Assembly: GCA_002482865.1 (NCBI GenBank)
Contig: DLGU01000173.1
Coordinates: 24,784 to 30,810 of the forward strand
Length of the DNA: 6,027 nt
Direction: 5' to 3'
Origin: Porphyrobacter sp. UBA7686
GTDB taxonomy: Bacteria; Pseudomonadota; Alphaproteobacteria; Sphingomonadales; Sphingomonadaceae
The notes beneath the pieces were generated by a model. The model ran no database searches. It had not been told where the DNA came from and saw only the letters and a program-made list of their open reading frames with translations. This document shows positions 1-6,027 of the stretch, piece after piece (the first letter of the stretch is position 1; every line of letters starts with the position of its first letter). Position numbers and translations under genes: made by a program.

Positions 1-744
1 TCCGGACGCACGGCGACGGCTTCGGCCGACCGGGTGATCGACCATGTCACTTCGCATAATCTGAAAGTGAAGTGGATGCTGGAGACCCATGCTCACGCGG
101 ATCACTTCTCCGCCGCGCCCTATCTTCAGGAAAAACTCGGCGGCAAAATCGCGATTGGTGCGGACATCACCACCGTTCAAACCGTGTTCGGCAAGCTGTT
201 CAATGCCGGAGCCGAGTTCGAGCGGGACGGATCGCAGTTCGATGTGCTCTTCAAGGACGGCGATACCTTCACCATCGGCAATCTGCCCGTGACCGTGATG
301 CACGTCCCCGGCCACACGCCTGCCTGCATTGCCTATGTGGTGGGCGAGGCGGTGTTTGTGGGCGATACGATGTTCATGCCCGACTACGGCACGGCGCGGG
401 CCGACTTCCCCGGCGGGGACGCGCGCACGCTGTTCCGTTCGCTGCGCCGGATCCTTGCGCTGCCGCCCGCCACCCGGCTGTTCATGTGCCACGACTATCT
501 GCCCAAGGGCCGCACGACCTATGTGTGGGAGACCACTGTCGCTGCCGAGCGTGAGGGCAATGTCCACGCGCATGACGGGATCACCGAGGACGAATTTGTT
601 GCCATGCGCGAGGCGCGTGATGCGACGCTCGATATGCCGCGCCTGATCCTGCCCTCGGTCCAGGTGAATATGCGCGCGGGCCATATGCCACCGCCGGACG
701 ATAATGGCGTTGTCTACCTCAAACTGCCGGTCAACGCGGTATGA
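1..744 (+). CDS. blh: Persulfide dioxygenase-like MBL-fold protein (Blh/ETHE1 type), 5' partial
   Basis: This is the C-terminal 247 residues of a metallo-beta-lactamase-fold protein of the Blh/ETHE1 persulfide dioxygenase group. The frame is open from base 1, and the first residues (SGRTATASAD) match the usual family interior, so roughly 40 N-terminal residues lie upstream. Numbering from the first visible residue, the metal motif THAHADH spans residues 29-35. Further ligand motifs are GHT (His104), GDT (Asp122) and CHDY (His164). ETHE1-family enzymes bind one iron through two His and one Asp, expected here as His30, His104 and Asp122, and oxidise glutathione persulfide to sulfite in the cytoplasm. 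The conserved stretches MPDYGTAR-DFPGGDAR (126-142) and LPSVQVNMRAG (217-227) are typical of Blh proteins and not of true beta-lactamases. Its stop overlaps the next start by four bases (ATGA), indicating translational coupling. The family is very likely; the exact thiol substrate is inferred. Confidence 0.93.
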   Translation, partial: SGRTATASADRVIDHVTSHNLKVKWMLETHAHADHFSAAPYLQEKLGGKIAIGADITTVQTVFGKLFNAGAEFERDGSQFDVLFKDGDTFTIGNLPVTVMHVPGHTPACIAYVVGEAVFVGDTMFMPDYGTARADFPGGDARTLFRSLRRILALPPATRLFMCHDYLPKGRTTYVWETTVAAEREGNVHAHDGITEDEFVAMREARDATLDMPRLILPSVQVNMRAGHMPPPDDNGVVYLKLPVNAV

Positions 745-1190
745 CCTTACCCGGCTTCCCTGATGCCGCGCCGCTGGAAGGCCTCATCGGCGGGTTGCTG
801 ATCGGCCTTGCTGCGGCGCTGATGCTGCTGGGGGCCGGGCGGATCGCCGGGGTCTCTGGCATTGCAGCGCGCGCCTTCGGGCTTGCCAGCGGGTCGCTGC
901 CGCGGCTCGGCGCGTGGGCCTTCATCATCGGCCTGCCGTTGGGAGCGCTGATCGTGACCAACCAGATGGCCGCTTCAGCGCCCGCCTTCGCTAATCCGGT
1001 CACGCTTGCCATTGCAGGCGTGATCGTCGGCGTTGGCTCGCGCCTCGGCAGCGGTTGCACCAGCGGGCATGGCGTGTGCGGCATGAGCCGCCTGTCCCAG
1101 CGGTCGCTGGTTGCTACCGCCACCTTCATGGTGACTGGCTTTGCCACAGTCGCCGCGATGAACGCCCTCGGCATTGCGGTGCTGCCATGA
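741..1190 (+). CDS. YeeE/YedE-family membrane protein, first half (PmpA-like)
   Basis: A 149-residue, very hydrophobic protein with about four predicted membrane segments (near residues 13-31, 55-73, 86-104 and 121-144). The loop around residues 99-118 reads GSRLGSGCTSGHGVCGMSRL and contains Cys106 and Cys113. This glycine/cysteine signature is typical of the YeeE/YedE (sulphur transport) family, whose characterised full-length members take up thiosulfate using cysteines lining the pore. Here the family is split in two genes, and this one would be the N-terminal half, like PmpA of BigR-type sulfide operons. The ATG lies inside the ATGA overlap with the dioxygenase gene and there is no strong ribosome binding site, so translation is probably coupled. 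It likely acts in the inner membrane with the next gene product. The substrate (thiosulfate, persulfide or other sulfur species) and the direction of transport cannot be read from the sequence. Confidence 0.9.
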   Translation: MTLPGFPDAAPLEGLIGGLLIGLAAALMLLGAGRIAGVSGIAARAFGLASGSLPRLGAWAFIIGLPLGALIVTNQMAASAPAFANPVTLAIAGVIVGVGSRLGSGCTSGHGVCGMSRLSQRSLVATATFMVTGFATVAAMNALGIAVLP

Positions 1191-1606
1191 TCCGGGAAAC
1201 GCTGATCCCGCTCGCTTCGGGCACCATATTTGGCGCAGGCCTTACCATCGGCGGGATGACCGATCCGGCGCGGGTGCGCGGGTTCCTCGACCTGTTCGGG
1301 GAGTGGGACCCGACGCTCGCCTTCGTGATGGGCGGAGCTGTGCTGGTCATGGCGCTCGCCTGGGCCGTACAGCGCAAAATGCTGCGTCCCTTTCTCGGCG
1401 ATGGCTTTGCCCTGCCTGATCGGAGCGACATCACCCCGCGCCTCGTCGGCGGATCGGCGCTGTTCGGGATTGGCTGGGCTATCGCCGGGCTGTGCCCCGG
1501 GCCCGGCTTTGCCGCGCTGGTCATCGCGCCTGCCTCGGCCGCGATATTCGTGATCGCGATGCTTGGCGGAATGCTGCTGGTGCGGCTTGTGGACGGACAG
1601 GGATAA
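1187..1606 (+). CDS. YeeE/YedE-family membrane protein, second half (PmpB-like, DUF6691)
   Basis: A 139-residue membrane protein starting at the ATG of a second ATGA overlap. The start is chosen because of that overlap and because the protein then opens with the family-like MIRETLIPLASG followed by GLTIGGMTDPARVRGFLD (residues 18-35). Predicted membrane segments lie near residues 5-22, 43-61, 86-103 and 109-134. GLCPGPG (residues 101-107) carries the only cysteine, Cys103, and matches the GxCPGPG signature of YeeE/YedE second halves. With the preceding gene it should rebuild one complete YeeE-like transporter in the inner membrane. A longer version starting at 1055 would overlap the previous gene by 136 bases with an arginine/histidine-rich, non-family N-terminus, so I rejected it. 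The transported sulfur species is unknown. Confidence 0.9.
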   Translation: MIRETLIPLASGTIFGAGLTIGGMTDPARVRGFLDLFGEWDPTLAFVMGGAVLVMALAWAVQRKMLRPFLGDGFALPDRSDITPRLVGGSALFGIGWAIAGLCPGPGFAALVIAPASAAIFVIAMLGGMLLVRLVDGQG

Positions 1607-2025
1607 TGGACATTCGCCCAATCGATGACACTCTGGCCGTCGCGCCGCAGATGCTGCCTGATGAGGTTGCGGCGCTGGCTGCGCAAGGCTTCAGCGCCTT
1701 GGTCTGTAACCGTCCCGATGGCGAGGAGCCGGGTCAGCCTGCGCTTGATGAGATGCGCCGCGCCGCGCAGGAAGCGGGCCTCGCCTTGCATCACATTCCG
1801 GTTGCTGGCGGGCAGTTTCCGCCCGCCGCGGTCGCCGCCTTTGCTGCGATCCGGCGTGGCACGCGGGGCAAGGTGCTGGCCTACTGCCGCACCGGCACTC
1901 GCGCAGCGACGCTCGACGCGCTGGCTAATATCCACGGCCTCACCGCCGCCGAGCGGATCGCGCGGGCGCAGGCAGCCGGATACGACCTCTCGGCGCTCGC
2001 CGGGCGGATGGAGGCGGGCGGGTAA
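1606..2025 (+). CDS. DUF442 / TIGR01244-type rhodanese-like sulfurtransferase
   Basis: A 139-residue soluble protein whose ATG shares one base with the previous stop (TAATG). It has the conserved LVCNRPDGEEPGQP segment (residues 32-45) and a phosphatase/rhodanese-like active loop CRTGTR at residues 94-99 (Cys94, Arg99). The loop has the six-residue CX4R length of rhodanese sulfurtransferases, where the cysteine carries a persulfide, and not the CX5R length of protein tyrosine phosphatases. A second cysteine, Cys34, lies in the conserved NRPDG strand. In many bacteria this domain is fused to the Blh dioxygenase; here it is a separate gene with two membrane-protein genes in between. The likely role is moving sulfane sulfur between the SQR product, glutathione and the dioxygenase in the cytoplasm. 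The family call is firm and the partner assignment is inferred from the operon. Confidence 0.9.
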   Translation: MDIRPIDDTLAVAPQMLPDEVAALAAQGFSALVCNRPDGEEPGQPALDEMRRAAQEAGLALHHIPVAGGQFPPAAVAAFAAIRRGTRGKVLAYCRTGTRAATLDALANIHGLTAAERIARAQAAGYDLSALAGRMEAGG

Positions 2026-2035
2026 CACCGCGCGC

Positions 2036-2044
2036 GAGGGAGGG
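2036..2044 (+). promoter_or_regulatory. Strong ribosome binding site for SQR
   Basis: GAGGGAGGG ends seven bases before the ATG at 2052. It is the best Shine-Dalgarno sequence in the window and sits in the 26-base gap between the DUF442 and SQR genes. The other starts in the cluster have weak or no such motif and lie in stop-start overlaps or a 4-base gap. SQR is therefore probably initiated independently and perhaps more strongly than its neighbours. This supports 2052 as the start. Confidence 0.75.
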
Positions 2045-2051
2045 ATCGGAC

Positions 2052-3278
2052 ATGAGCGCCACATCACACAAGGTTGTCGTCATCGGTGGCGGCGCGGCGG
2101 GGATTGCCACCGCCGCCTCGATCCTCAAACGCCGCCCGGGCCTCGACATCGCAATTGTCGAACCGGCGGAAACCCACGCCTATCAGCCTGGCTGGACGAT
2201 GGTGGGGGGCGGGGTGTTCGACGTGGCAACCACTACCCGCCCGATGCACTCCGTGATGCCCAAGGGCGTCACCTGGATCCGCGAGGCGGCAGCGAGTTTC
2301 CAGCCTGACAATAATCAGGTCACGCTGAGGGACGGCAGCACCTTAACTTATGAAGTGCTGATCGTTGCGCCCGGCATCCGGCTGGCATGGGAGAAAATCG
2401 CAGGGCTGATCGAAACGCTCGGCCAGAACGGCGTCACCTCCAATTACCGCGGCGATCTGGCCCCCTATACTTGGCGGCTGGTGCAGGAGATGCAGGGCGG
2501 GCGGGCGATCTTCACCCAGCCGCCGATGCCGATCAAATGCGCAGGCGCGCCGCAAAAGGTAATGTATCTCGCCTGCGATCACTGGCGGCGGGCCGGGGTT
2601 CTGGACAATATCGCGGTCGAATTCCGCAACGCGGGCGCGGTGCTGTTCGGCGTGGCTGACTATGTCCCGGCCTTGATGGAATATGTCGGGAAATACGGAA
2701 TCGCGCTGGAGCTTGGCAGCAATCTGGCCGCGGTCGATGGCCCAGCGCGCGAAGCGACCTTCGCTACGGCTCAAGGCGAAGTGACCGTTGGCTTCGACAT
2801 GATGCATGTCGTCCCGCCGCAAGTCGCCCCGCAATTCCTCGCCGACAGTCCGCTGGCCGCGCCGAGCGGCTTTACCGATGTCGATCAGCACACGCTCCAG
2901 CATGTGCGCTATCCCAATGTCTTCGGCCTTGGCGATGCAGGCTCGATGCCCAACGCCAAGACCGCTGCGGCCGCGCGTAAGCAGGCGCCGGTGGTCGCCG
3001 TCAATGCGCTGCGCCAGTTGGACGGCAAGGGGCCGACGGCGGGATACGATGGCTACGGCTCATGCCCGCTGACGGTGGAGCGCGGCAAGATAGTGCTCGC
3101 CGAATTCGCCTATGGCGGCAAGTTGGCCCCCAGCTTCCCGACCTGGCTTATCGATGGGACCAAGGCCAACCGCCTGTCATGGATGCTCAAGGCCGATTTC
3201 CTGCCCTGGCTGTATTGGAACGGGATGCTCAAGGGGCGTGAATGGCTGGCCGGCCCCGGCGGGCTGATCGCGCAATAA
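2052..3278 (+). CDS. sqr: Sulfide:quinone oxidoreductase, type II
   Basis: A 408-residue FAD-dependent oxidoreductase that oxidises sulfide to sulfane sulfur and reduces membrane quinone. The N-terminal dinucleotide fold carries IGGGAAG (residues 11-17), followed by a YQPGWTMVGGG segment (44-54) near the flavin. The late FAD motif GLGDAGSMPNAKTAAAARKQAP spans 292-313. The two redox cysteines expected for type II SQR are Cys163 in IKCAGAPQKVMYL and Cys338 in YDGYGSCPL; both contexts closely resemble the mitochondrial enzyme. There is an additional Cys175 (LACDHW). The C-terminal region (about 360-400, with FLPWLYWNGMLKG) is rich in aromatic residues and probably anchors the protein to the membrane face. 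There is no signal peptide, so it should face the cytoplasm. Length fits the family. It lies 26 bases after the sulfurtransferase gene and four before SulP. Flavocytochrome c is less likely given these cysteine contexts. Confidence 0.95.
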   Translation: MSATSHKVVVIGGGAAGIATAASILKRRPGLDIAIVEPAETHAYQPGWTMVGGGVFDVATTTRPMHSVMPKGVTWIREAAASFQPDNNQVTLRDGSTLTYEVLIVAPGIRLAWEKIAGLIETLGQNGVTSNYRGDLAPYTWRLVQEMQGGRAIFTQPPMPIKCAGAPQKVMYLACDHWRRAGVLDNIAVEFRNAGAVLFGVADYVPALMEYVGKYGIALELGSNLAAVDGPAREATFATAQGEVTVGFDMMHVVPPQVAPQFLADSPLAAPSGFTDVDQHTLQHVRYPNVFGLGDAGSMPNAKTAAAARKQAPVVAVNALRQLDGKGPTAGYDGYGSCPLTVERGKIVLAEFAYGGKLAPSFPTWLIDGTKANRLSWMLKADFLPWLYWNGMLKGREWLAGPGGLIAQ

Positions 3279-3282
3279 CGCC

Positions 3283-5040
3283 ATGCTCCAGCGCTATTTC
3301 CCGATTCTCGAATGGGGGCGCAGCTATGATCGCCCGGCGCTGACCAGCGACCTGATGGCGGCGGTGATCGTCACCATCATGCTGATCCCGCAAAGCCTTG
3401 CCTATGCGATGCTGGCGGGGTTGCCCCCGGTGGTGGGGCTCTATGCCTCGATCCTGCCGCTGTTCGCCTATGCCCTGTTCGGGACAAGCCGGACGCTGGC
3501 CGTGGGGCCGGTGGCGGTGGTTTCATTGATGACGGCGAGCGCAGTCGGCGCCGTCGCGGCGCCGGGGACGGCGGCGTATTGGGAAGCGGCGGTGACGCTC
3601 GCTGCGCTGTCGGGCGTGATGCTGGTGGTGCTGGGCCTGCTGCGGCTGGGGTTCCTTGCGAACCTGTTGTCGCATCCGGTCATCAGCGGGTTCATCTCGG
3701 CGAGCGGCGTGCTGATTGCGACCAGCCAGTTGAAGCATATTCTTGGCGTGAAGGCGGGCGGGGAGACCTGGCCGGAGATGCTGGCGGGTCTGGGAGGCGC
3801 GCTGGGTGACAGCAACTTTGCAACCCTTGCGATCGGCATCCCTGCAACGCTGTTCCTGTTCTGGGTGCGAAAGGGGCTGAAGCCCGCGCTCCAGCGCCTC
3901 GGTCTACCCCCGCGCGCTGCCGACATGACCGCCAAGGCCGGGCCGGTGGTGGCGGTGGCGCTGTCGATCCTCGCGGTGATCGGCTTCGGGCTTGAGGCGC
4001 AAGGTGTTTCGGTCGTCGGCGCGATCCCGCAAGGCCTGCCGCCTTTCGCCCTTCCTTCGACCGACCTCGGCCTGCTGCAAGCCTTGTGGGTGCCTGCGCT
4101 GCTGATCTCGGTGATCGGCTTCGTCGAGAGTGTCTCGGTCGCCCAAACCCTTGCGGCCAAGCGCCGCCAACGGATCGTGCCAGATCAGGAGCTGATCGGG
4201 CTCGGGGCATCGAACATCGCTAGCGCACTTTCCGGCGGCTATCCTGTGACGGGCGGCTTCGCGCGATCGGTGGTGAATTTCGATGCGGGCGCGCAGACCC
4301 CGGCGGCGGGCGCGTTCACAGCGGTGGGCATTGGCCTTGCCAGCCTGTTCCTCACTCCGTTGCTGTTCTACCTGCCCAACGCGACGCTTGCGGCGACGAT
4401 CATCGTTGCCGTGCTGAGCCTCGTCGATTTCAAGACGCCGCGCCAGCTCTGGGCCTATTCCAAGGCCGACTTTGCCGCTCATGCCGCGACCATCGGGATC
4501 ACGCTGGTCGCAGGTGTGGAGCTTGGCGTGATTGCCGGGGTTGCCGTGGGCCTGCTGCTGTATCTGTGGCGTGCGAGCCGGCCCCATGCCGCCATTGTTG
4601 GCCGGGTGCCGGGAACCGAGCATTTCCGCAATGTCGAACGCCACACGGTGCTCACCCTGCCGCACTTGCTCTCGATCCGCATTGACGAGAGCCTGACCTA
4701 TCTCAACGCCCGTTGGCTTGAGGAATATGTGCTCGAACAGGTCGCTGACCGGCCTGCCTTGCGCCACGTCGTCCTGATGTGCAGCGCGGTCAACGCGATC
4801 GACGCTTCGGGGCTGGAGAGCCTTGAGGCGATCAACCACCGCCTCGCGGACGGGGGCGTCCGCTTGCACCTCTCGGAAGTCAAAGGCCCGGTGATGGACC
4901 GCCTCAAGCGCACACATTTTCTGGATGAGCTGTCGGGCCGCGTGTTCCTGTCGCAGGACGCCGCCTTTGCCGATCTGGCACGCGATACCGGCGAGGAACC
5001 CCCATCGCCGATTCCGGATGAAGCGCGAGGGCTCATCTGA
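3283..5040 (+). CDS. SulP-family anion permease with C-terminal STAS domain
   Basis: A 585-residue inner-membrane transporter of the SulP/SLC26 family. The SulP signature IPQSLAYAMLAGLPPVVGLY is at residues 35-54, followed by AVGPVAVVS (73-81), HPVISGF (131-137), a family-typical VESVSVAQ with Glu282 (281-288), and GGYPVTGGFARSVVN (318-332). Multiple hydrophobic segments fill roughly residues 20-430. A cytoplasmic STAS domain occupies about 450-568, with the D-x-S-G motif as IDASG (506-510). Length is normal for a full transporter. The ATG lies four bases after the SQR stop with no clear ribosome binding site, so it is probably translationally coupled. Family members carry sulfate, bicarbonate or dicarboxylates. 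The position after SQR suggests sulfate or sulfite traffic linked to sulfide oxidation, but neither substrate nor direction can be read from the sequence. Confidence 0.93.
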   Translation: MLQRYFPILEWGRSYDRPALTSDLMAAVIVTIMLIPQSLAYAMLAGLPPVVGLYASILPLFAYALFGTSRTLAVGPVAVVSLMTASAVGAVAAPGTAAYWEAAVTLAALSGVMLVVLGLLRLGFLANLLSHPVISGFISASGVLIATSQLKHILGVKAGGETWPEMLAGLGGALGDSNFATLAIGIPATLFLFWVRKGLKPALQRLGLPPRAADMTAKAGPVVAVALSILAVIGFGLEAQGVSVVGAIPQGLPPFALPSTDLGLLQALWVPALLISVIGFVESVSVAQTLAAKRRQRIVPDQELIGLGASNIASALSGGYPVTGGFARSVVNFDAGAQTPAAGAFTAVGIGLASLFLTPLLFYLPNATLAATIIVAVLSLVDFKTPRQLWAYSKADFAAHAATIGITLVAGVELGVIAGVAVGLLLYLWRASRPHAAIVGRVPGTEHFRNVERHTVLTLPHLLSIRIDESLTYLNARWLEEYVLEQVADRPALRHVVLMCSAVNAIDASGLESLEAINHRLADGGVRLHLSEVKGPVMDRLKRTHFLDELSGRVFLSQDAAFADLARDTGEEPPSPIPDEARGLI

Positions 5041-5191
5041 GCCTTGGCACCGCATACCCCGTGCACCGCCGGACTGTCGCCAATCCTTTGGCCCCCAATT
5101 CGCCCGGCGCTGCAACCCTTTTGCCCTCAAACCGTATCTTCGTTGCGCCAAAAGCAATTGATCGGCGCCGCCAAGGGATTAGCTGCTGATC
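5041..5191 (+). other. Intergenic gap before the bd oxidase gene
   Basis: This 151-base stretch is the only real gap in the window and has no supported gene. It contains only weak inverted repeats: GCCAA/TTGGC at 5079-5092 with a four-base loop, and GCAA/TTGC at 5112-5124. Neither is followed by a T run, so I do not call a terminator. A lone TTGAT half-site at 5158-5162 lacks the second half of an FNR/ANR box. I see no clear -35/-10 pair. The oxidase gene may have its own promoter here or be read through from SulP; the sequence does not decide. Confidence 0.5.
5173..5178 (+). promoter_or_regulatory. Possible ribosome binding site of the bd oxidase gene
   Basis: AAGGGA ends 13 bases before the ATG at 5192, slightly farther than ideal. 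The start itself is secure, because an in-frame TAG at 5180-5182 lies just upstream and no other standard start codon falls between it and 5192. Confidence 0.4.
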
Positions 5192-6027
5192 ATGCTTGAG
5201 AACCTCGACGCTCTGCTGCTTGCGCGGATCCAGTTCGCGTTCACCGTCAGCTTCCACTTCTTCTTCCCGGCCTTCTCGATCGGGCTGGCGAGCTACCTCG
5301 CCGTGCTTGAGGGGCTGTGGCTTAAGACCGGCAAACCGGTCTATCATGACCTGTTCAAGTATTGGCTGAAGATCTTCGCGATTGCTTTCGCGATGGGCGT
5401 CGTCTCCGGCATCGTCATGTCCTACCAGTTCGGCACCAACTGGGCGGTGTTCTCGGACAAGGCCGGGCCGGTGATCGGGCCGTTGATGGCCTATGAGGTG
5501 CTGACCGCCTTCTTCCTCGAAGCGGGCTTCCTTGGCGTGATGCTGTTCGGGATGGAGAAAGTCGGCAAGAAGCTGCACTTCGCCGCGACGTTGATGGTCG
5601 CGCTCGGCACCTTTGTGTCGGCCTTTTGGATCCTCAGCGTCAATAGCTGGATGCAGACTCCGACGGGGTACGAGATTGGCGCGAATGGTCAGTTCCTGCC
5701 TGGCCCCAGCTGGTGGGACATCGTCTTTAACCCGAGCTTCCCCTACCGCCTCGTCCACACCGTAATGGCCGCCTATCTGACGACCGCTTTCGTGGTCGGC
5801 GCTGTCGGTGCCTGGCACCTGCTGAAGGACAAGGCCAATCCGCACGCGCGCAAAATGTTCTCGATGGCGATGTGGATGGCCGCGATTGTCACGCCCTTGC
5901 AGATTTTCGCAGGCGACATGCATGGGCTCAACACGCTCGAACATCAGCCGGCCAAGGTGATGGCGATGGAGGGGCATTACCAAAGCCACCCCGAAGGCGC
6001 GCCGCTGATCCTGTTCGGCATTCCCGA
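5192..6027 (+). CDS. cydA: Cytochrome bd-type ubiquinol oxidase subunit I (CydA/CioA), 3' partial
   Basis: The first 278 residues of the haem-bearing subunit of a bd-type quinol oxidase, which reduces oxygen to water with electrons from ubiquinol in the inner membrane. The gene runs off the window. It opens MLENLDALLLARIQFAFTVS, with the haem-ligand histidine as His22 (His19 in E. coli numbering). Glu102 and Glu110 match E. coli Glu99 and Glu107 near the haem pair, and His189 in RLVHTV matches the haem b558 ligand His186. FQFGTNW-like SYQFGTNW is at 77-84 and NSWMQTP at 151-157. The start of the quinol-binding loop reads GDMHGLNTLEHQPAK (241-255), with Lys255 and Glu260 matching E. coli Lys252 and Glu257. 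This wording resembles cyanide-insensitive oxidase CioA more than E. coli CydA. Subunit II is expected downstream. Subfamily assignment is tentative because the C-terminal half is missing. Confidence 0.95.
   Translation, partial: MLENLDALLLARIQFAFTVSFHFFFPAFSIGLASYLAVLEGLWLKTGKPVYHDLFKYWLKIFAIAFAMGVVSGIVMSYQFGTNWAVFSDKAGPVIGPLMAYEVLTAFFLEAGFLGVMLFGMEKVGKKLHFAATLMVALGTFVSAFWILSVNSWMQTPTGYEIGANGQFLPGPSWWDIVFNPSFPYRLVHTVMAAYLTTAFVVGAVGAWHLLKDKANPHARKMFSMAMWMAAIVTPLQIFAGDMHGLNTLEHQPAKVMAMEGHYQSHPEGAPLILFGIP

Noticed and set aside
34..744. GTG at 34 as the true start of the MBL-fold gene
   Set aside because: The frame stays open to base 1 and the twelve preceding residues match the conserved interior of Blh proteins, so the gene is simply cut by the window edge.
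1..744. Beta-lactamase or glyoxalase II function for the MBL-fold gene
   Set aside because: The conserved MPDYGTAR and LPSVQVNMRAG blocks and the sulfide-operon context point to the persulfide dioxygenase group.
731..1621. Long open frame on the - strand opposite the YeeE pair
   Set aside because: It lies entirely antisense to well-supported genes, has a low-complexity Arg/Pro/His-rich translation and no recognisable domain; this is a common artefact of GC-rich coding DNA.
5079..5092. GCCAA-TCCT-TTGGC hairpin as a terminator of the sulfide operon
   Set aside because: The stem is only five base pairs and is followed by a C run, with no T tract.
3904..5157. 417-residue open frame on the - strand opposite SulP
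   Set aside because: It is a mirror of the SulP/STAS coding frame, charged and low-complexity, with no family resemblance.
5158..5162. TTGAT as an FNR/ANR oxygen-response site for the oxidase gene
   Set aside because: Only one half-site is present; the partner ATCAA at the required spacing is missing.
5033..5989. 318-residue open frame on the - strand across the intergenic gap and the oxidase gene
   Set aside because: The opposite strand encodes an unmistakable CydA with all haem and quinol residues; the antisense translation is His/Arg/Glu-rich without known motifs.

Overview
The window is GC-rich bacterial DNA with tightly packed genes, all on the + strand. It carries a sulfide/persulfide-oxidation gene cluster followed by the start of a cytochrome bd-type quinol oxidase gene. 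Protein character, strong G/C bias at third codon positions and gene order suggest a Proteobacterium. An alphaproteobacterium of the sphingomonad/Erythrobacter kind is my best guess, but this comes from family resemblance and not from any search.

Layout: (1) positions 1-744, the 3' part of a persulfide dioxygenase-like metallo-beta-lactamase-fold protein (Blh/ETHE1 type), whose N-terminus lies before the window; (2) 741-1190 and 1187-1606, two small membrane proteins that look like the two halves of a YeeE/YedE transporter (PmpA/PmpB type); (3) 1606-2025, a stand-alone DUF442 rhodanese-like sulfurtransferase; (4) 2052-3278, a type II sulfide:quinone oxidoreductase (SQR); (5) 3283-5040, a SulP anion permease with a C-terminal STAS domain; (6) a 151-base gap; (7) 5192 to the window end, the N-terminal 278 residues of cytochrome bd oxidase subunit I, resembling the cyanide-insensitive (Cio) branch.

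The first six genes almost certainly form one transcription unit. The stop-start junctions are ATGA, ATGA, TAATG, a 26-base gap with a strong ribosome binding site, and a 4-base gap. A working model, inferred from family knowledge, is that SQR oxidises sulfide and passes electrons to quinone. The sulfane sulfur goes to a thiol acceptor such as glutathione, with the DUF442 protein moving persulfide sulfur. The dioxygenase oxidises the persulfide to sulfite. The YeeE-type pair and SulP move sulfur compounds and oxyanions across the membrane. The downstream bd oxidase could reoxidise the quinol made by SQR, and bd oxidases are known to tolerate sulfide better than haem-copper oxidases.

The individual families are known, and I see no wholly new system. 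I see no RNA gene, CRISPR array, insertion sequence or convincing terminator. The points most worth checking are the unfused DUF442 protein with its six-residue catalytic loop, the SulP permease locked into the sulfide operon, and the adjacent bd oxidase gene.
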